Assembly (NCBI GenBank): GCA_034423115.1
Contig: DAOUJD010000087.1
Span: forward strand, 1 to 64,000
DNA: 64,000 bases
Origin: Bin87 sp034423115
GTDB taxonomy: Bacteria; Chloroflexota; Dehalococcoidia; Lucifugimonadales; UBA3495
Direction of reading: 5' to 3'
Below, piece by piece: positions 32,305-40,968 of this stretch. The notes below the pieces were generated by a model. That model saw only the letters and a list, made by a program, of their open reading frames with translations. It was not told the DNA's origin and did no database searches. The first letter of the stretch is position 1, and every line of letters starts with the position of its first letter. The translations under genes and the position numbers were made by a program.

Positions 32305-32714
32305 GTTGCGCGGTTGCCCACGAATTTGGAGAGGTCTCAAGGATGCACGGGGCCGGGGCGTTGGGGAAGATAAATGGCGACGGATGTTGCCGTCCGTGAA
32401 CCTGCATGCAGACATTGAGTGATGACCAGGAAGGCAAGCTTTGTTGGTCGACAAGCGTTGCGGCAGGGCCTTTCTATTATTTGACCTCTGCAACCCAATG
32501 GCTTTGGGAAAGCTAGTTCCTGTGAGGCCCCTATCGCCAAAGGCTCTGGATTCCCGCTTTCGCGGGAATGACGGGAGGGGAATACTGAAAATGTTGCGAC
32601 CGTGGCGGTGCTGCGCGATTGTAGCAAATCAAACCGACGTGCTTTATCATTAACGGTGGCGCTGCTGGAGGCCCGGAAACGCAAGGGGTATCCGGCGGGC
32701 CGTTGCGAACCTGC
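32305..32714. other. intergenic region with a palindromic repeat
   Basis: Between the divergent lipoprotein and heme A synthase genes. It contains the CTGGATTCCCGC/GCGGGAATGACGG repeat (32545-32575). No gene or confident promoter seen. Confidence 0.5.
32545..32575. repeat. palindromic repeat of the CTGGATTCCCGC...GCGGGAATGACGG type
   Basis: ATTCCCGC (32550-32557) and GCGGGAAT (32562-32569) form a perfect 8-bp stem with a TTTC loop. The whole unit is of a kind widely dispersed in bacterial intergenic DNA. A possible degenerate relative is near 30848-30899. Confidence 0.65.
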
Positions 32715-33680
32715 ATGACTGCGATTGGCATGACCGGACAACCCGGCCGTACACGACGGCGCATCACCTGGTTACAGGGGTTGTCGACCGCTACGGCAGT
32801 GAGCGTTTTCATCCTGGTGATCATCGGCGGAGTGGTGCGGGTCACGGAGTCTGGTCTAGGCTGTCCCGACTGGCCACTTTGTTACGGCAAGGTCCTCCCG
32901 CCGTTGGAATACACCGCGATCATCGAATATACGCACCGTTTTGTCGCGTCGGTCATCGTAGGGCCGCTGGTGCTGGCAACGGCGATAGTAGCGCTGATGC
33001 GTTACCGGCACGACCGTTGGGTTTGGGTGCCCGGGGCGATTTCGGTTCCGCTTTTGATAGTGCAGGGTCTTCTGGGCGGAGTCACAGTGTTGACCCATCT
33101 GCCCGGCGAGATAGTTGCGCTGCACCTGGGGACGGCGGAGGCGATGCTCGCGGTGTGCCTGATCCTGATGGTGGCATCGTATCGAACGCCGATCATCAAG
33201 GCGGACCAGGTAGCCGGCGACGGATACCACAAGTGGGCAATTGCTGGCACCGTAGGCGTTTACTTGGTGATCATATCGGGGGCCATAGTGACCGCGATGG
33301 GCGCGACGGGCGCGTGTGTGACCTGGCCGTTATGCCAAGGATCGGCGTTTCCGATGCACCACCTTACGGCGATTCACATGTTCCACCGGTACGTGGTTTT
33401 GGTGTTGGGGGTACTGCTGCTGTATGCGGTATGGCGCTGTTGGGCGACGCGCGGAGCCGACAATACGCTGAGGTGGCTGGCCGCTTTGACGCTGGTGGCG
33501 TTCATCGCGCAGGTGGTGGTAGGCGCGGCCACCATCTGGCTAGACTTCCAGGCACATTGGCGGGCGCTCCATCTGACTGCGGCCACGGCGGTGTGGGCCG
33601 CTGCCGTGGGGATGGCGATGGTCGCGTACCTGAACGCCCGCACGGTGTGGGGAGCGCAAGCACCGGAGCCGAGCGATTAG
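32715..33680 (+). CDS. ctaA: heme A synthase (COX15/CtaA family)
   Basis: A 321-residue membrane protein converting heme O to heme A for the cytochrome oxidase encoded downstream. Eight helices with the family motifs GGVVRVTESGLGCPDWPLCYGK, EYTHRFVAS, a second half with GAIVTAMGATGACVTWPLCQG and HMFHRYVVLVLG; paired His residues bind heme. The ATG at 32715 is chosen, with 32730 a possible alternative. Two bases separate it from ctaB. Confidence 0.93.
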   Translation: MTAIGMTGQPGRTRRRITWLQGLSTATAVSVFILVIIGGVVRVTESGLGCPDWPLCYGKVLPPLEYTAIIEYTHRFVASVIVGPLVLATAIVALMRYRHDRWVWVPGAISVPLLIVQGLLGGVTVLTHLPGEIVALHLGTAEAMLAVCLILMVASYRTPIIKADQVAGDGYHKWAIAGTVGVYLVIISGAIVTAMGATGACVTWPLCQGSAFPMHHLTAIHMFHRYVVLVLGVLLLYAVWRCWATRGADNTLRWLAALTLVAFIAQVVVGAATIWLDFQAHWRALHLTAATAVWAAAVGMAMVAYLNARTVWGAQAPEPSD

Positions 33681-33681
33681 C

Positions 33682-34659
33682 ATGGCAGGCAACGCGCCAG
33701 ACATTCGACCGGACGCCGAGGGATCGGACCCGACCGCCATGGTGATCAACGCGGTTGGCGCCCAGCGGCAATCTTTTGGGTCGATCGCCCGTGATTACCT
33801 GGCGCTGACCAAACCGAAAATCATCTCGCTGCTGCTGGTGACCGCGGCGGGCGGGATGTTCCTGGCGGAGCAGGGGTTGCCATCGCTGACGATGCTGGCG
33901 TGGGTCTGGATCGGCGGAGCGCTGGCATCGGGAGGGGCGAACGCCATCAACCAGCATCTGGACCGGGATATTGACCGCGAGATGCGGCGAACCCAGGCAA
34001 GGCCGGTGGCGGGGCACCGAGTGTCGCCGCGTTATGCGCTGGCGTTTGGCGTGGGTTTGAACGCCGCCGCGTTTGCGATATTGGCGACTCTGGTGAATCC
34101 GTTGGCGGCGATTTTGACTCTGGCGGCCAGCCTATTCTACGTGTTCGTCTACACGCTGTGGCTGAAACGAACGACGCCGAACAACATAGTGATCGGGGGC
34201 GCGGCCGGAGCGGTGCCGCCAATGGTCGGGTGGGTAGCCGTTACGGGCAGCCTGGACCTGCCGGCGGTGTACCTTTTCGCGATCGTATTTTTCTGGACTC
34301 CTCCGCACTTCTGGGCGCTGTCGCTGTTGATTCAGGGAGACTACGAGCAGGCAGGGGTGCCGATGCTGCCGGTGGTGTCTTCGAGAAGGCAAACGACCCT
34401 GCATATATTGCTTTATTCGATTGCGTTGACGGGTCTCACTTTGATGTTCGCGCTATTGCCGGAGGTCGGGTTGATATACCTGGCGTCGGCGGCGGTCTTG
34501 GGCGCGCCATTCATCTGGCTGGCTTGGCGGCTTTGGCGCGACGACACGCGGGGCCGGGCCAAGGCAACGTACCTGTACTCGCTGGCGTACCTGGCGCTGC
34601 TATTCGTGGCGGTGATGGTGGACAGCGTGGTAAAGTCGAACTTAAGCGTAGCGATTTAG
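33682..34659 (+). CDS. ctaB: protoheme IX farnesyltransferase (heme O synthase)
   Basis: A 325-residue UbiA-family membrane prenyltransferase that adds farnesyl to protoheme. The N-terminal 25 residues are polar, then LALTKPKIISLLLVTAAGG. The aspartate-rich site NQHLDRDIDREMRRTQARP and second loop (WLKRTTPNNIVIGGAAGAVPP) are typical. It works with CtaA to supply heme A to the oxidase. Separated from coxB by a toxin-antitoxin module. Confidence 0.96.
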   Translation: MAGNAPDIRPDAEGSDPTAMVINAVGAQRQSFGSIARDYLALTKPKIISLLLVTAAGGMFLAEQGLPSLTMLAWVWIGGALASGGANAINQHLDRDIDREMRRTQARPVAGHRVSPRYALAFGVGLNAAAFAILATLVNPLAAILTLAASLFYVFVYTLWLKRTTPNNIVIGGAAGAVPPMVGWVAVTGSLDLPAVYLFAIVFFWTPPHFWALSLLIQGDYEQAGVPMLPVVSSRRQTTLHILLYSIALTGLTLMFALLPEVGLIYLASAAVLGAPFIWLAWRLWRDDTRGRAKATYLYSLAYLALLFVAVMVDSVVKSNLSVAI

Positions 34660-34688
34660 TATTAAATGGTGGATCGAGGTGGTGGGAC

Positions 34689-34910
34689 ATGACGACACAC
34701 AAGGCCACCACGATAGTTGGCAAGGGCGGGAAGGTAATCCTGGAAGATCTTCCCTTCACGGAAGGGGTTGAGGTTGAGGTGACAGTGACCACGGCGAGCA
34801 AGGACGACCGGCCGTGGCCGCCCGAGCACCCGATGGGAGGTACGGTCATCCGCTATGACGAACCCTTCGAGCCGGCTTGCCCTCCTGAGGAGTGGGAAGC
34901 TCTGCGTTGA
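34689..34910 (+). CDS. antitoxin of a PIN toxin module
   Basis: A 73-residue protein with GKGGKVILEDLPFTEGVEVEVTV, a beta-rich AbrB/DUF104-like antitoxin N-terminus, and an acidic, Pro-rich C-terminus. GGTGGG lies upstream of the ATG at 34689. Its stop TGA overlaps the TTG start of the PIN toxin (TTGA). Confidence 0.75.
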   Translation: MTTHKATTIVGKGGKVILEDLPFTEGVEVEVTVTTASKDDRPWPPEHPMGGTVIRYDEPFEPACPPEEWEALR

Positions 34911-35302
34911 TCGTACTTGATACCCACGTGTGGATCTGGTGGGTTACCGGAGATCCTCGCCTGAGTTTGAATCAGATTGAGGCGATCTCGCTGGAGCAGG
35001 ACGGTGGGACCATCGGTGTAAGCGTGGTTTCCTGCTGGGAAATCGCCATGCTAGTAAACAAGCGACGTTTACACCTGAGCGTCGATCCGCTGGATTGGAT
35101 GCGAGCTGAGCTGGCCTACCCTTCTGTCGAGTTGTTGCCGTTGAATCCGGAAATCGCGGTGCAGGCGTATAGTCTGCCGGAGCCCTTCCATCCAGATCCT
35201 GCGGACCGCCTTATCGTCGCGACTGCGCTCGAAAACGGGTGTGCGCTGGTCACTTCAGATCGCCGAATATTGGACCACGCGGGCGTCGCGACCGTACACT
35301 GA
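34907..35302 (+). CDS. PIN-domain toxin (VapC-like)
   Basis: A 131-residue PIN-domain ribonuclease: LIVLDTHVWIWWVTGDPRLS with the first acidic residue, SVVSCWEIAML with Glu, HPDPADRLIVATA with Asp, and LVTSDRRIL. The start is TTG at 34907, coupled to the antitoxin stop; a GTG at 34892 is possible. The module sits between ctaB and coxB, splitting the oxidase locus. Confidence 0.85.
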   Translation: MIVLDTHVWIWWVTGDPRLSLNQIEAISLEQDGGTIGVSVVSCWEIAMLVNKRRLHLSVDPLDWMRAELAYPSVELLPLNPEIAVQAYSLPEPFHPDPADRLIVATALENGCALVTSDRRILDHAGVATVH

Positions 35303-35353
35303 TTGGCGAATATTTTGCCTCGTCTAGCATTGCGTGCGGTGGTTGATGTCAAA

Positions 35354-35382
35354 TTGACAGGCATAGGGGCGTATGCTATGGT
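35354..35382 (+). promoter_or_regulatory. sigma70-type promoter of the cox operon
   Basis: TTGACA (35354-35359), a 17-bp spacer and TATGGT (35377-35382) preceded by TGC (extended -10). It is 69 nt before the coxB start and follows the PIN toxin gene, giving the oxidase genes a promoter separate from ctaAB. Confidence 0.75.
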
Positions 35383-35450
35383 TACCGCCGCTAGTGAAAT
35401 TTTGCACATACGGCGAGCCGCTAAGAATTCGCTGTATCCGGGGGTTCACG

Positions 35451-36794
35451 ATGGGGCTGCTGCCCTTCTCTGAGAAAGACTCACCGAACAACTCCAAAAC
35501 GGCAATTAATCAAAGGCCAAACCGTGGCACTTCGGTGAGCAGCCCCTCCGATTCCCACCCTCGTCGCACCAACCGGCGTTCGCTGGTCGCTTTGTTACTG
35601 CTTGGCGCGTTTCTGGCGCTGGCTGCCATAGGATGCGACGCCGATGCCCACCAATCCACGTTCGGAGTCAATGGCCCGGTGGCCCGGGAGCAACTGCTCC
35701 TCTTTAATGTGTTGCTCTGGACCATGGTGGCCGTGTTCGTTCTTGTGGAGGGTGCCCTGCTGTACGCGGCCATCCGGTTCCGTCGCAAGCCCGGAGATCC
35801 TCTGCCGCCACAGACTCATGGACATACGCCTCTGGAGATAGCGTGGACCATCGTTCCGACGATCCTGATTCTGGGTTTGGGAATCTGGTCCGTGATTGTG
35901 CTTTTCAAGCTGGAACCGGGCGAAGCGGTCGCGTTGGCAAGGGAGGCGGGTAAGGAACCGCTGCACGTTGAGGCAGTGGGGCACCAGTGGTGGTGGGAGT
36001 TCCGGTACGAAGACGCCAAGCCCGACGTTGAGGGCGCCGAGTTAATCACCACGGCAAACGAGATGCGGATTCCGGTGGACCGCCCGGTAATCATGACGCT
36101 GAAGAGCGACGACGTGATTCACAGCTTCTGGATTCCCAAACTGGCGGGCAAGCAGGACGTGGTACCCACCAAGGACAACCAGATGTGGTTCCTGGCGGAG
36201 GACGCCGGAATGTACTACGGGCAATGCGCCGAGTTCTGCGGCACGGCCCACGCCCAGATGAAGTTCCGCGTTCATGCGTTGCCAGACGTCGAATACGACG
36301 CGTGGGTAGATGGATGGGGTGCCCCTGTGGACTTGTCGCAAGCCGACAATCCGGCGGCGGCTCAAAGCGGGCAGTTGGTTTTCCTGGGAGCCGGGCAGTG
36401 TGTTACGTGCCATACGGTCGGCGCGGCTGACGCGGTGGATGAAGTTGGGGAAGGCGTGCAGCACGCCAGGATGGAGACGTACATCGCTTACACCGAGTGG
36501 CAGAAGAAGTCGGCGGAGGAACGACTGGAGGACGTGCGCACTGGCAACGAACCGCCGACGGCGTTTGCTGCGCCGAATCTGACGGACCTGGGAGCGCGCA
36601 CCACGATCGGGTCCGGCCTGGTTGACCTGAACCGGGAAACCCTGCGGCAGTGGATCCGCGATCCCGATGCCATCAAACCGGGCAACCGTATGTCGGAGTT
36701 GGCGGCAATCTACCAAACGAGAATCGACCACCGGGCGGACCTAACCGAGGACGAACTGAGCGACCTGGTGGAATACCTGATGGCCCAGAAATAG
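35451..36794 (+). CDS. coxB: cytochrome c oxidase subunit II with C-terminal cytochrome c
   Basis: A 447-residue caa3-type subunit II that receives electrons at CuA. A polar leader precedes a hydrophobic segment with lipobox-like LAAIGC, then two helices. The CuA site is HQWWWEF plus CAEFCGTAHAQM (Cys259, Cys263, His267, Met270). A cytochrome c domain follows with CVTCH (317-321) and a roughly 60-residue insertion before a Met-ligand region (NRMSELAAI). The ATG at 35451 has GGGGG upstream. First gene of the cox operon. Confidence 0.95.
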   Translation: MGLLPFSEKDSPNNSKTAINQRPNRGTSVSSPSDSHPRRTNRRSLVALLLLGAFLALAAIGCDADAHQSTFGVNGPVAREQLLLFNVLLWTMVAVFVLVEGALLYAAIRFRRKPGDPLPPQTHGHTPLEIAWTIVPTILILGLGIWSVIVLFKLEPGEAVALAREAGKEPLHVEAVGHQWWWEFRYEDAKPDVEGAELITTANEMRIPVDRPVIMTLKSDDVIHSFWIPKLAGKQDVVPTKDNQMWFLAEDAGMYYGQCAEFCGTAHAQMKFRVHALPDVEYDAWVDGWGAPVDLSQADNPAAAQSGQLVFLGAGQCVTCHTVGAADAVDEVGEGVQHARMETYIAYTEWQKKSAEERLEDVRTGNEPPTAFAAPNLTDLGARTTIGSGLVDLNRETLRQWIRDPDAIKPGNRMSELAAIYQTRIDHRADLTEDELSDLVEYLMAQK

Positions 36795-36884
36795 GCGTGG
36801 GTTACAATAATCAAGGAACAAACGAAGACCGCTAACGCATGGCCACGGCCTTGAGGACCGCGCTGCAGCGGAGGGATTAAAGCG

Positions 36885-38756
36885 ATGGTAACCATCACCG
36901 GCGTGATACCCCGCCCGACTACCTATACCGGTTTGTGGAGTTGGTTGACCACGGTCGACCACAAACGAATCGGGGCGTTGTACGGGTTCTCTGCGTTCTT
37001 CTTCTTCATCATCGGCGGGATAGAAGCCGGGATAATGCGCATGCAGTTGGTCACGTCCGATGCGTCTATGGTGTCGGCGGACTGGTTCAACGCGATGTTC
37101 ACGATGCACGGCACGACCATGATTTTCATGGTGATCATGCCGTTCGGGGCGACGTTCTTCAACTTCCTGATACCGCTGATGATTGGGGCGCGGGACGTTG
37201 CATTCCCCCGCCTGAATGCCTTCTCCTACTGGACATTCCTGTTTGGCGCGCTGCTGATGCACGGCGGATTCCTGATCGGGCAGGTGCCGGACGCCGGTTG
37301 GTTCTCCTACGCCAACCTCACGGCAGCGCCGTTCAGCGCATCCAAGGGGCTGGACTTCTGGGCGCTGAGCCTACAGGTGCTGGGCATCGCCTCGTTGGCT
37401 GCGGGTTTCAACTTCGTGGTTACGATCATCAACATGCGAGCGCCCGGCATGTCGCTGATGCGGATGCCGGTTTTCGTGTGGATGACGCTGGTGACCAGCA
37501 TATTGCTGGTGCTGGCTTTCCCAATCATCACCGTGGCTCTGATCGAGCTGACCGCCGACCGCCAGTTCGGTGCCAACTTCTTCAACACCGCAGCCGGCGG
37601 CGACCCGATCCTCTGGCAGCACCTGTTCTGGCTCTTTGGACACCCTGAGGTGTACATCCTGATCCTGCCGGCGATGGGCGTGGTTTCGGAGATCATACCG
37701 ACGTTCAGCCGGAAGCCGCTGTTCGGCTACCCGGTGGTGGTTTTCTCCGGGATCGTCATCGCCATCATGAGTTGGGCAGTCTGGAGCCACCACATGTTCA
37801 CGGTGGGTCTGGGTCCCATTGCCAACTCGGTGTTCACGATTACTACGATGCTGATCGCGGTGCCCACCGGAGTGAAGATCTTCAACTGGATCGGCACCAT
37901 GTGGCAGGGTTCCATCGACCTGAGGACGCCGATGCTGATGGCGATCGGGTTCGTGGCGTTGTTCATCGTGGGCGGGCTATCCGGAGTGTCGCACGCGGTA
38001 TCGCCGTCCGACTTCCAACAGCAGGATACCTACTACATCGTCGCGCACATCCATTACGTGCTGTTCGGTGGCGCGATATTCGGGATTTTCGCCGGCATCT
38101 ATTACTGGTATCCGAAGATCACTGGGAAGATGTACGACGAGATGCTGGGCAAGGTGCATTTCTGGTTGATGTTCATAGGCATGAACCTGACGTTCTTCCC
38201 CATGCACTACGCCGGATTGAACGGAATGCCGCGCCGCATCTACACGTACGCGGAGGGGTTCGGCTGGGAAGGGATGAACCTGCTGGCGACCATCGGGTAC
38301 TTTGTGATTGTCATCAGCATCCTGGTGTTCATACACAACTTCTTCCGGAGCATCAAGAAGGGAGAAGAGGCAGGGCACGACCCGTGGGACGCGCCCACGC
38401 TGGAGTGGAGCATCTCGTCGCCTCCGCCGGTGTACAACTTCGCGGAAATACCGGTGGTGAGGGGCCAAGACGCCTACTGGATCACCAAGCGCGAAGCTGC
38501 GGCTCGGGGCGAGACCGTGCAGGGCGAGCCTCACATTGATCCCTCGACCGTTCACCTGCCCAGTCCGTCGTACTGGCCGCTTGTAACCTCTTTCGGCGTG
38601 GTTTGGCTGGCCGGCGGGTTCCTGATTGATGTGGGTTGGGACTACATACGGTTCCCGGTGAGCATCATCGGTGGCCTGATTACGGTCATCGGCGTGATCG
38701 CCTGGTCGAACGAACCGCCGGCGGCGGAACATCACGAAGCCGAAGGGCATCACTGA
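36885..38756 (+). CDS. coxA: cytochrome c oxidase subunit I
   Basis: A 623-residue heme-copper oxidase catalytic subunit reducing O2 to water and pumping protons. Twelve or more helices. It shows TTVDHKRIGALY, TMHGTTMIF (heme a His), WLFGHPEVYILILPAMG (CuB His and the Tyr crosslink region, with the Glu-equivalent proton path), WSHHMFTVG, and HIHYVLFGGAIFGIF (heme ligands). The C-terminal extension ends in a His/Glu-rich tail. Type A-like features are suggested by HPEVYI. It lies 90 nt after coxB. Confidence 0.97.
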   Translation: MVTITGVIPRPTTYTGLWSWLTTVDHKRIGALYGFSAFFFFIIGGIEAGIMRMQLVTSDASMVSADWFNAMFTMHGTTMIFMVIMPFGATFFNFLIPLMIGARDVAFPRLNAFSYWTFLFGALLMHGGFLIGQVPDAGWFSYANLTAAPFSASKGLDFWALSLQVLGIASLAAGFNFVVTIINMRAPGMSLMRMPVFVWMTLVTSILLVLAFPIITVALIELTADRQFGANFFNTAAGGDPILWQHLFWLFGHPEVYILILPAMGVVSEIIPTFSRKPLFGYPVVVFSGIVIAIMSWAVWSHHMFTVGLGPIANSVFTITTMLIAVPTGVKIFNWIGTMWQGSIDLRTPMLMAIGFVALFIVGGLSGVSHAVSPSDFQQQDTYYIVAHIHYVLFGGAIFGIFAGIYYWYPKITGKMYDEMLGKVHFWLMFIGMNLTFFPMHYAGLNGMPRRIYTYAEGFGWEGMNLLATIGYFVIVISILVFIHNFFRSIKKGEEAGHDPWDAPTLEWSISSPPPVYNFAEIPVVRGQDAYWITKREAAARGETVQGEPHIDPSTVHLPSPSYWPLVTSFGVVWLAGGFLIDVGWDYIRFPVSIIGGLITVIGVIAWSNEPPAAEHHEAEGHH

Positions 38757-38824
38757 TCCCTGACCGCACCCGCCCGGAACCGTTTGTGGCTACGCTCTAA
38801 ACCGTTGCAAGCAGGAGGCGCCCG

Positions 38825-39529
38825 TTGGCCCACGTAGATACGACTCACGCTCCGCCGGAACACGAACCGGCGGCGCACCCTCCCGCTCACGAGGAGGAGA
38901 CCACCACCGGAATCACCCACCGGAAACTCCTGATGTGGGTCTTCCTGGGTTCGGACTGCCTGTTCTTCGGTTCCCTGATTGCCACGTACATGGTGTACCG
39001 GGGCCAGAGTATCGTAGGGCCGTACCCGAAGGACATCATCGACGTTCCGATAACGACCGTCAGCACGTTCGTGTTGCTGATGAGCTCGTTTGCCATGGTG
39101 ATGGGGGTCGCGGCGGCTCGCAACGGAAACCAGAAACGGCTGATCCAATGGCTGATAGCCACCATCATTTTGGGCGGAACGTTTATCGGGTTCCAAGTTT
39201 ACGAGTTCAATCTCTTCCGTGTTGAGGGGTTGCGGTACGAGACCAACCTTTTCAGCAGCACTTTCTTCACGCTTACCGGATTCCACGGAGCGCACGTTAC
39301 GCTTGGTCTGTTCTGGCTTTTGTGCCTGACGATAATCGCCTGGCGCAATCCCGCCGGCAGACCGTCGGGAGAGGACGTGGACATCGCCGGTTTGTACTGG
39401 CACTTCGTCGATATCGTCTGGATCGTGATTTTCACCCTGCTGTACCTGATCGGCGGCTTCGACGCGGGTCCCGATGTGCCGCATGCCGCGGCGCAAGGCT
39501 GGCAATGGATCACCGGCGCGATCATGTAG
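38825..39529 (+). CDS. coxC: cytochrome c oxidase subunit III
   Basis: A 234-residue membrane subunit III. The His/Pro/Glu-rich N-terminus (about 35 residues) is followed by five helices. Family segments: FLGSDCLFFGSLIATYMVYRG, GFHGAHVTLGLFW and GLYWHFVDIVWIVIFTLLYL. It starts with TTG at 38825, with AGGAGG upstream. It stabilises the proton-pumping core. Confidence 0.93.
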   Translation: MAHVDTTHAPPEHEPAAHPPAHEEETTTGITHRKLLMWVFLGSDCLFFGSLIATYMVYRGQSIVGPYPKDIIDVPITTVSTFVLLMSSFAMVMGVAAARNGNQKRLIQWLIATIILGGTFIGFQVYEFNLFRVEGLRYETNLFSSTFFTLTGFHGAHVTLGLFWLLCLTIIAWRNPAGRPSGEDVDIAGLYWHFVDIVWIVIFTLLYLIGGFDAGPDVPHAAAQGWQWITGAIM

Positions 39530-39588
39530 ATCGGCTTTGAACCCTGGTACGACACAAGGTTTAGAGGTTCCGAGGAGGCACCCACGCA

Positions 39589-40446
39589 ATGAGCAGTAAC
39601 CCCGGACACGAAGGCGCCCTGCCCCACGAAGAGCACGGCGGACACGAAGATCCCGGCATTGGGCGGTTCTTCTTCGGGCGCGTTCCGGAGGGAGTGCATG
39701 GCGGCCTGAAGCAGTACGGCATACTGGCGATCTTCCTGGGGATCGTTACGCTGGTCGAGTTCCTGATCATCGTTCCGGAGGGCTTGCAGGGCTCCGGTAT
39801 CGTGATTGCGCCGCTGGTGATCCTGTCGGTGATCAAGTTCTTCTGCGTGGTTGCGTTCTTCATGCACCTGAAGTTCGAGCACGAACTGCTGTGGCAGATA
39901 TTCGTGGCGGGGCTGGTGCTGGGATTGATTGTAGCGCTGGCGCTGGTGTTGCTGTTCGGCGTTTTCCGGCCGACGCCGAGGGCGTTCTCGGAAAACAGGC
40001 AGGAACCCTTTGTGCATCATGCGGCTGAGGAAGAGCACCACTACGAGGCACTAGTTGTGCCGACGCCGTGTCCGGTGGGGGCTTGCCCGCAGCCGGCGGC
40101 GTCGGGCGGTGCTACCGGCGCTGCGTCGTCGCCTGGGGAGGCATTGTTCGTAGGCGCCGCCGCGTGCGCGTCCTGCCACACCATCACGGGCGTGGCACAG
40201 GGAGTGCTGGGTCCGCCGCTGGACGGGATAGGATCCGCGGCGGGCAACCGGATACCCGGCTATTCGGCGGAGGAGTACATTCGGGAATCCATCCTGGAAC
40301 CAGACAAGTACGCGGCCGGAACCGCGGATGGACTCGACCAGGATTATGACGGCAACCTGATGTTGTCCACGATGGCCGGCGTGCTGCCCGCGCTGTCGGA
40401 TGAGGACATAGAAGCCCTGGTGGAATACCTGCTGAGCTTGCAGTAG
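39589..40446 (+). CDS. cytochrome c oxidase subunit IV fused to a cytochrome c domain
   Basis: A 285-residue fusion. Residues 1-125 are a caa3-type subunit IV with a His-rich N-terminus and three helices (LAIFLGIVTLVEFLIIVPE, VIKFFCVVAFFMHLKFEHE, FVAGLVLGLIVALALVLLFG). After a Pro/Ala linker comes a cytochrome c domain with CASCH (193-197) and a NLMLSTM segment for the axial Met. Subunit IV is normally about 100 residues without heme. The heme domain is paralogous to the next gene product. CGAGGAGG precedes the ATG. Confidence 0.88.
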   Translation: MSSNPGHEGALPHEEHGGHEDPGIGRFFFGRVPEGVHGGLKQYGILAIFLGIVTLVEFLIIVPEGLQGSGIVIAPLVILSVIKFFCVVAFFMHLKFEHELLWQIFVAGLVLGLIVALALVLLFGVFRPTPRAFSENRQEPFVHHAAEEEHHYEALVVPTPCPVGACPQPAASGGATGAASSPGEALFVGAAACASCHTITGVAQGVLGPPLDGIGSAAGNRIPGYSAEEYIRESILEPDKYAAGTADGLDQDYDGNLMLSTMAGVLPALSDEDIEALVEYLLSLQ

Positions 40447-40454
40447 GCATTCTG

Positions 40455-40928
40455 ATGCGCCGCACGACGCTGGCGCTCGTAATCCTGTTTGGCATCATCG
40501 CCGCCGTTGTTGGATGCAGGGGCGGCGATTCCGATGTAACGCTGCCTACCCATCCGCCGGCGACCCGCGCGGAAACCTCGCAAACGCGACCGACTCCTGC
40601 TGGGGGTGAACCCGTGACGATCAACGCGGAGACTATTGCAGCGGGGCGTGAACTATTCGTGGGCGGCGGAGGGTGTTCAGCGTGCCACGCCATCGAGGGT
40701 GTTGGGCAGGGTGTCCTGGGACCCGACCTGAACGGTATTGCGGCAACGGCTGAGGGTCGCATTGCCGGTTATACGGCGGATCAATACCTGAGGGAGTCCA
40801 TCGTTGATTCCTGCGCCTACACGGTGGAAGGGACTGATTGCAACCTGATGTTGAACGTGATGAACACCATCGTCTTGTCGGACGCCGACGTGGATGCGCT
40901 GGTGGCATTCCTGTTGCAACAAAGGTAA
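40455..40928 (+). CDS. cytochrome c lipoprotein
   Basis: A 157-residue exported protein: signal with lipobox AAVVGC, a Pro/Thr-rich linker, then a cytochrome c domain with CSACH (74-78) and NLMLNVMN carrying a candidate Met ligand. It is closely similar to the C-terminal domain of the preceding fusion protein (shared GQGVLGP and GRIAGYTADQYLRESI-type segments), indicating tandem duplication. Probably a membrane-anchored electron donor to the oxidase. Confidence 0.88.
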   Translation: MRRTTLALVILFGIIAAVVGCRGGDSDVTLPTHPPATRAETSQTRPTPAGGEPVTINAETIAAGRELFVGGGGCSACHAIEGVGQGVLGPDLNGIAATAEGRIAGYTADQYLRESIVDSCAYTVEGTDCNLMLNVMNTIVLSDADVDALVAFLLQQR

Positions 40929-40968
40929 TATTCGGACATCAACAATCCCAACGATGGAGGACGCCGCC

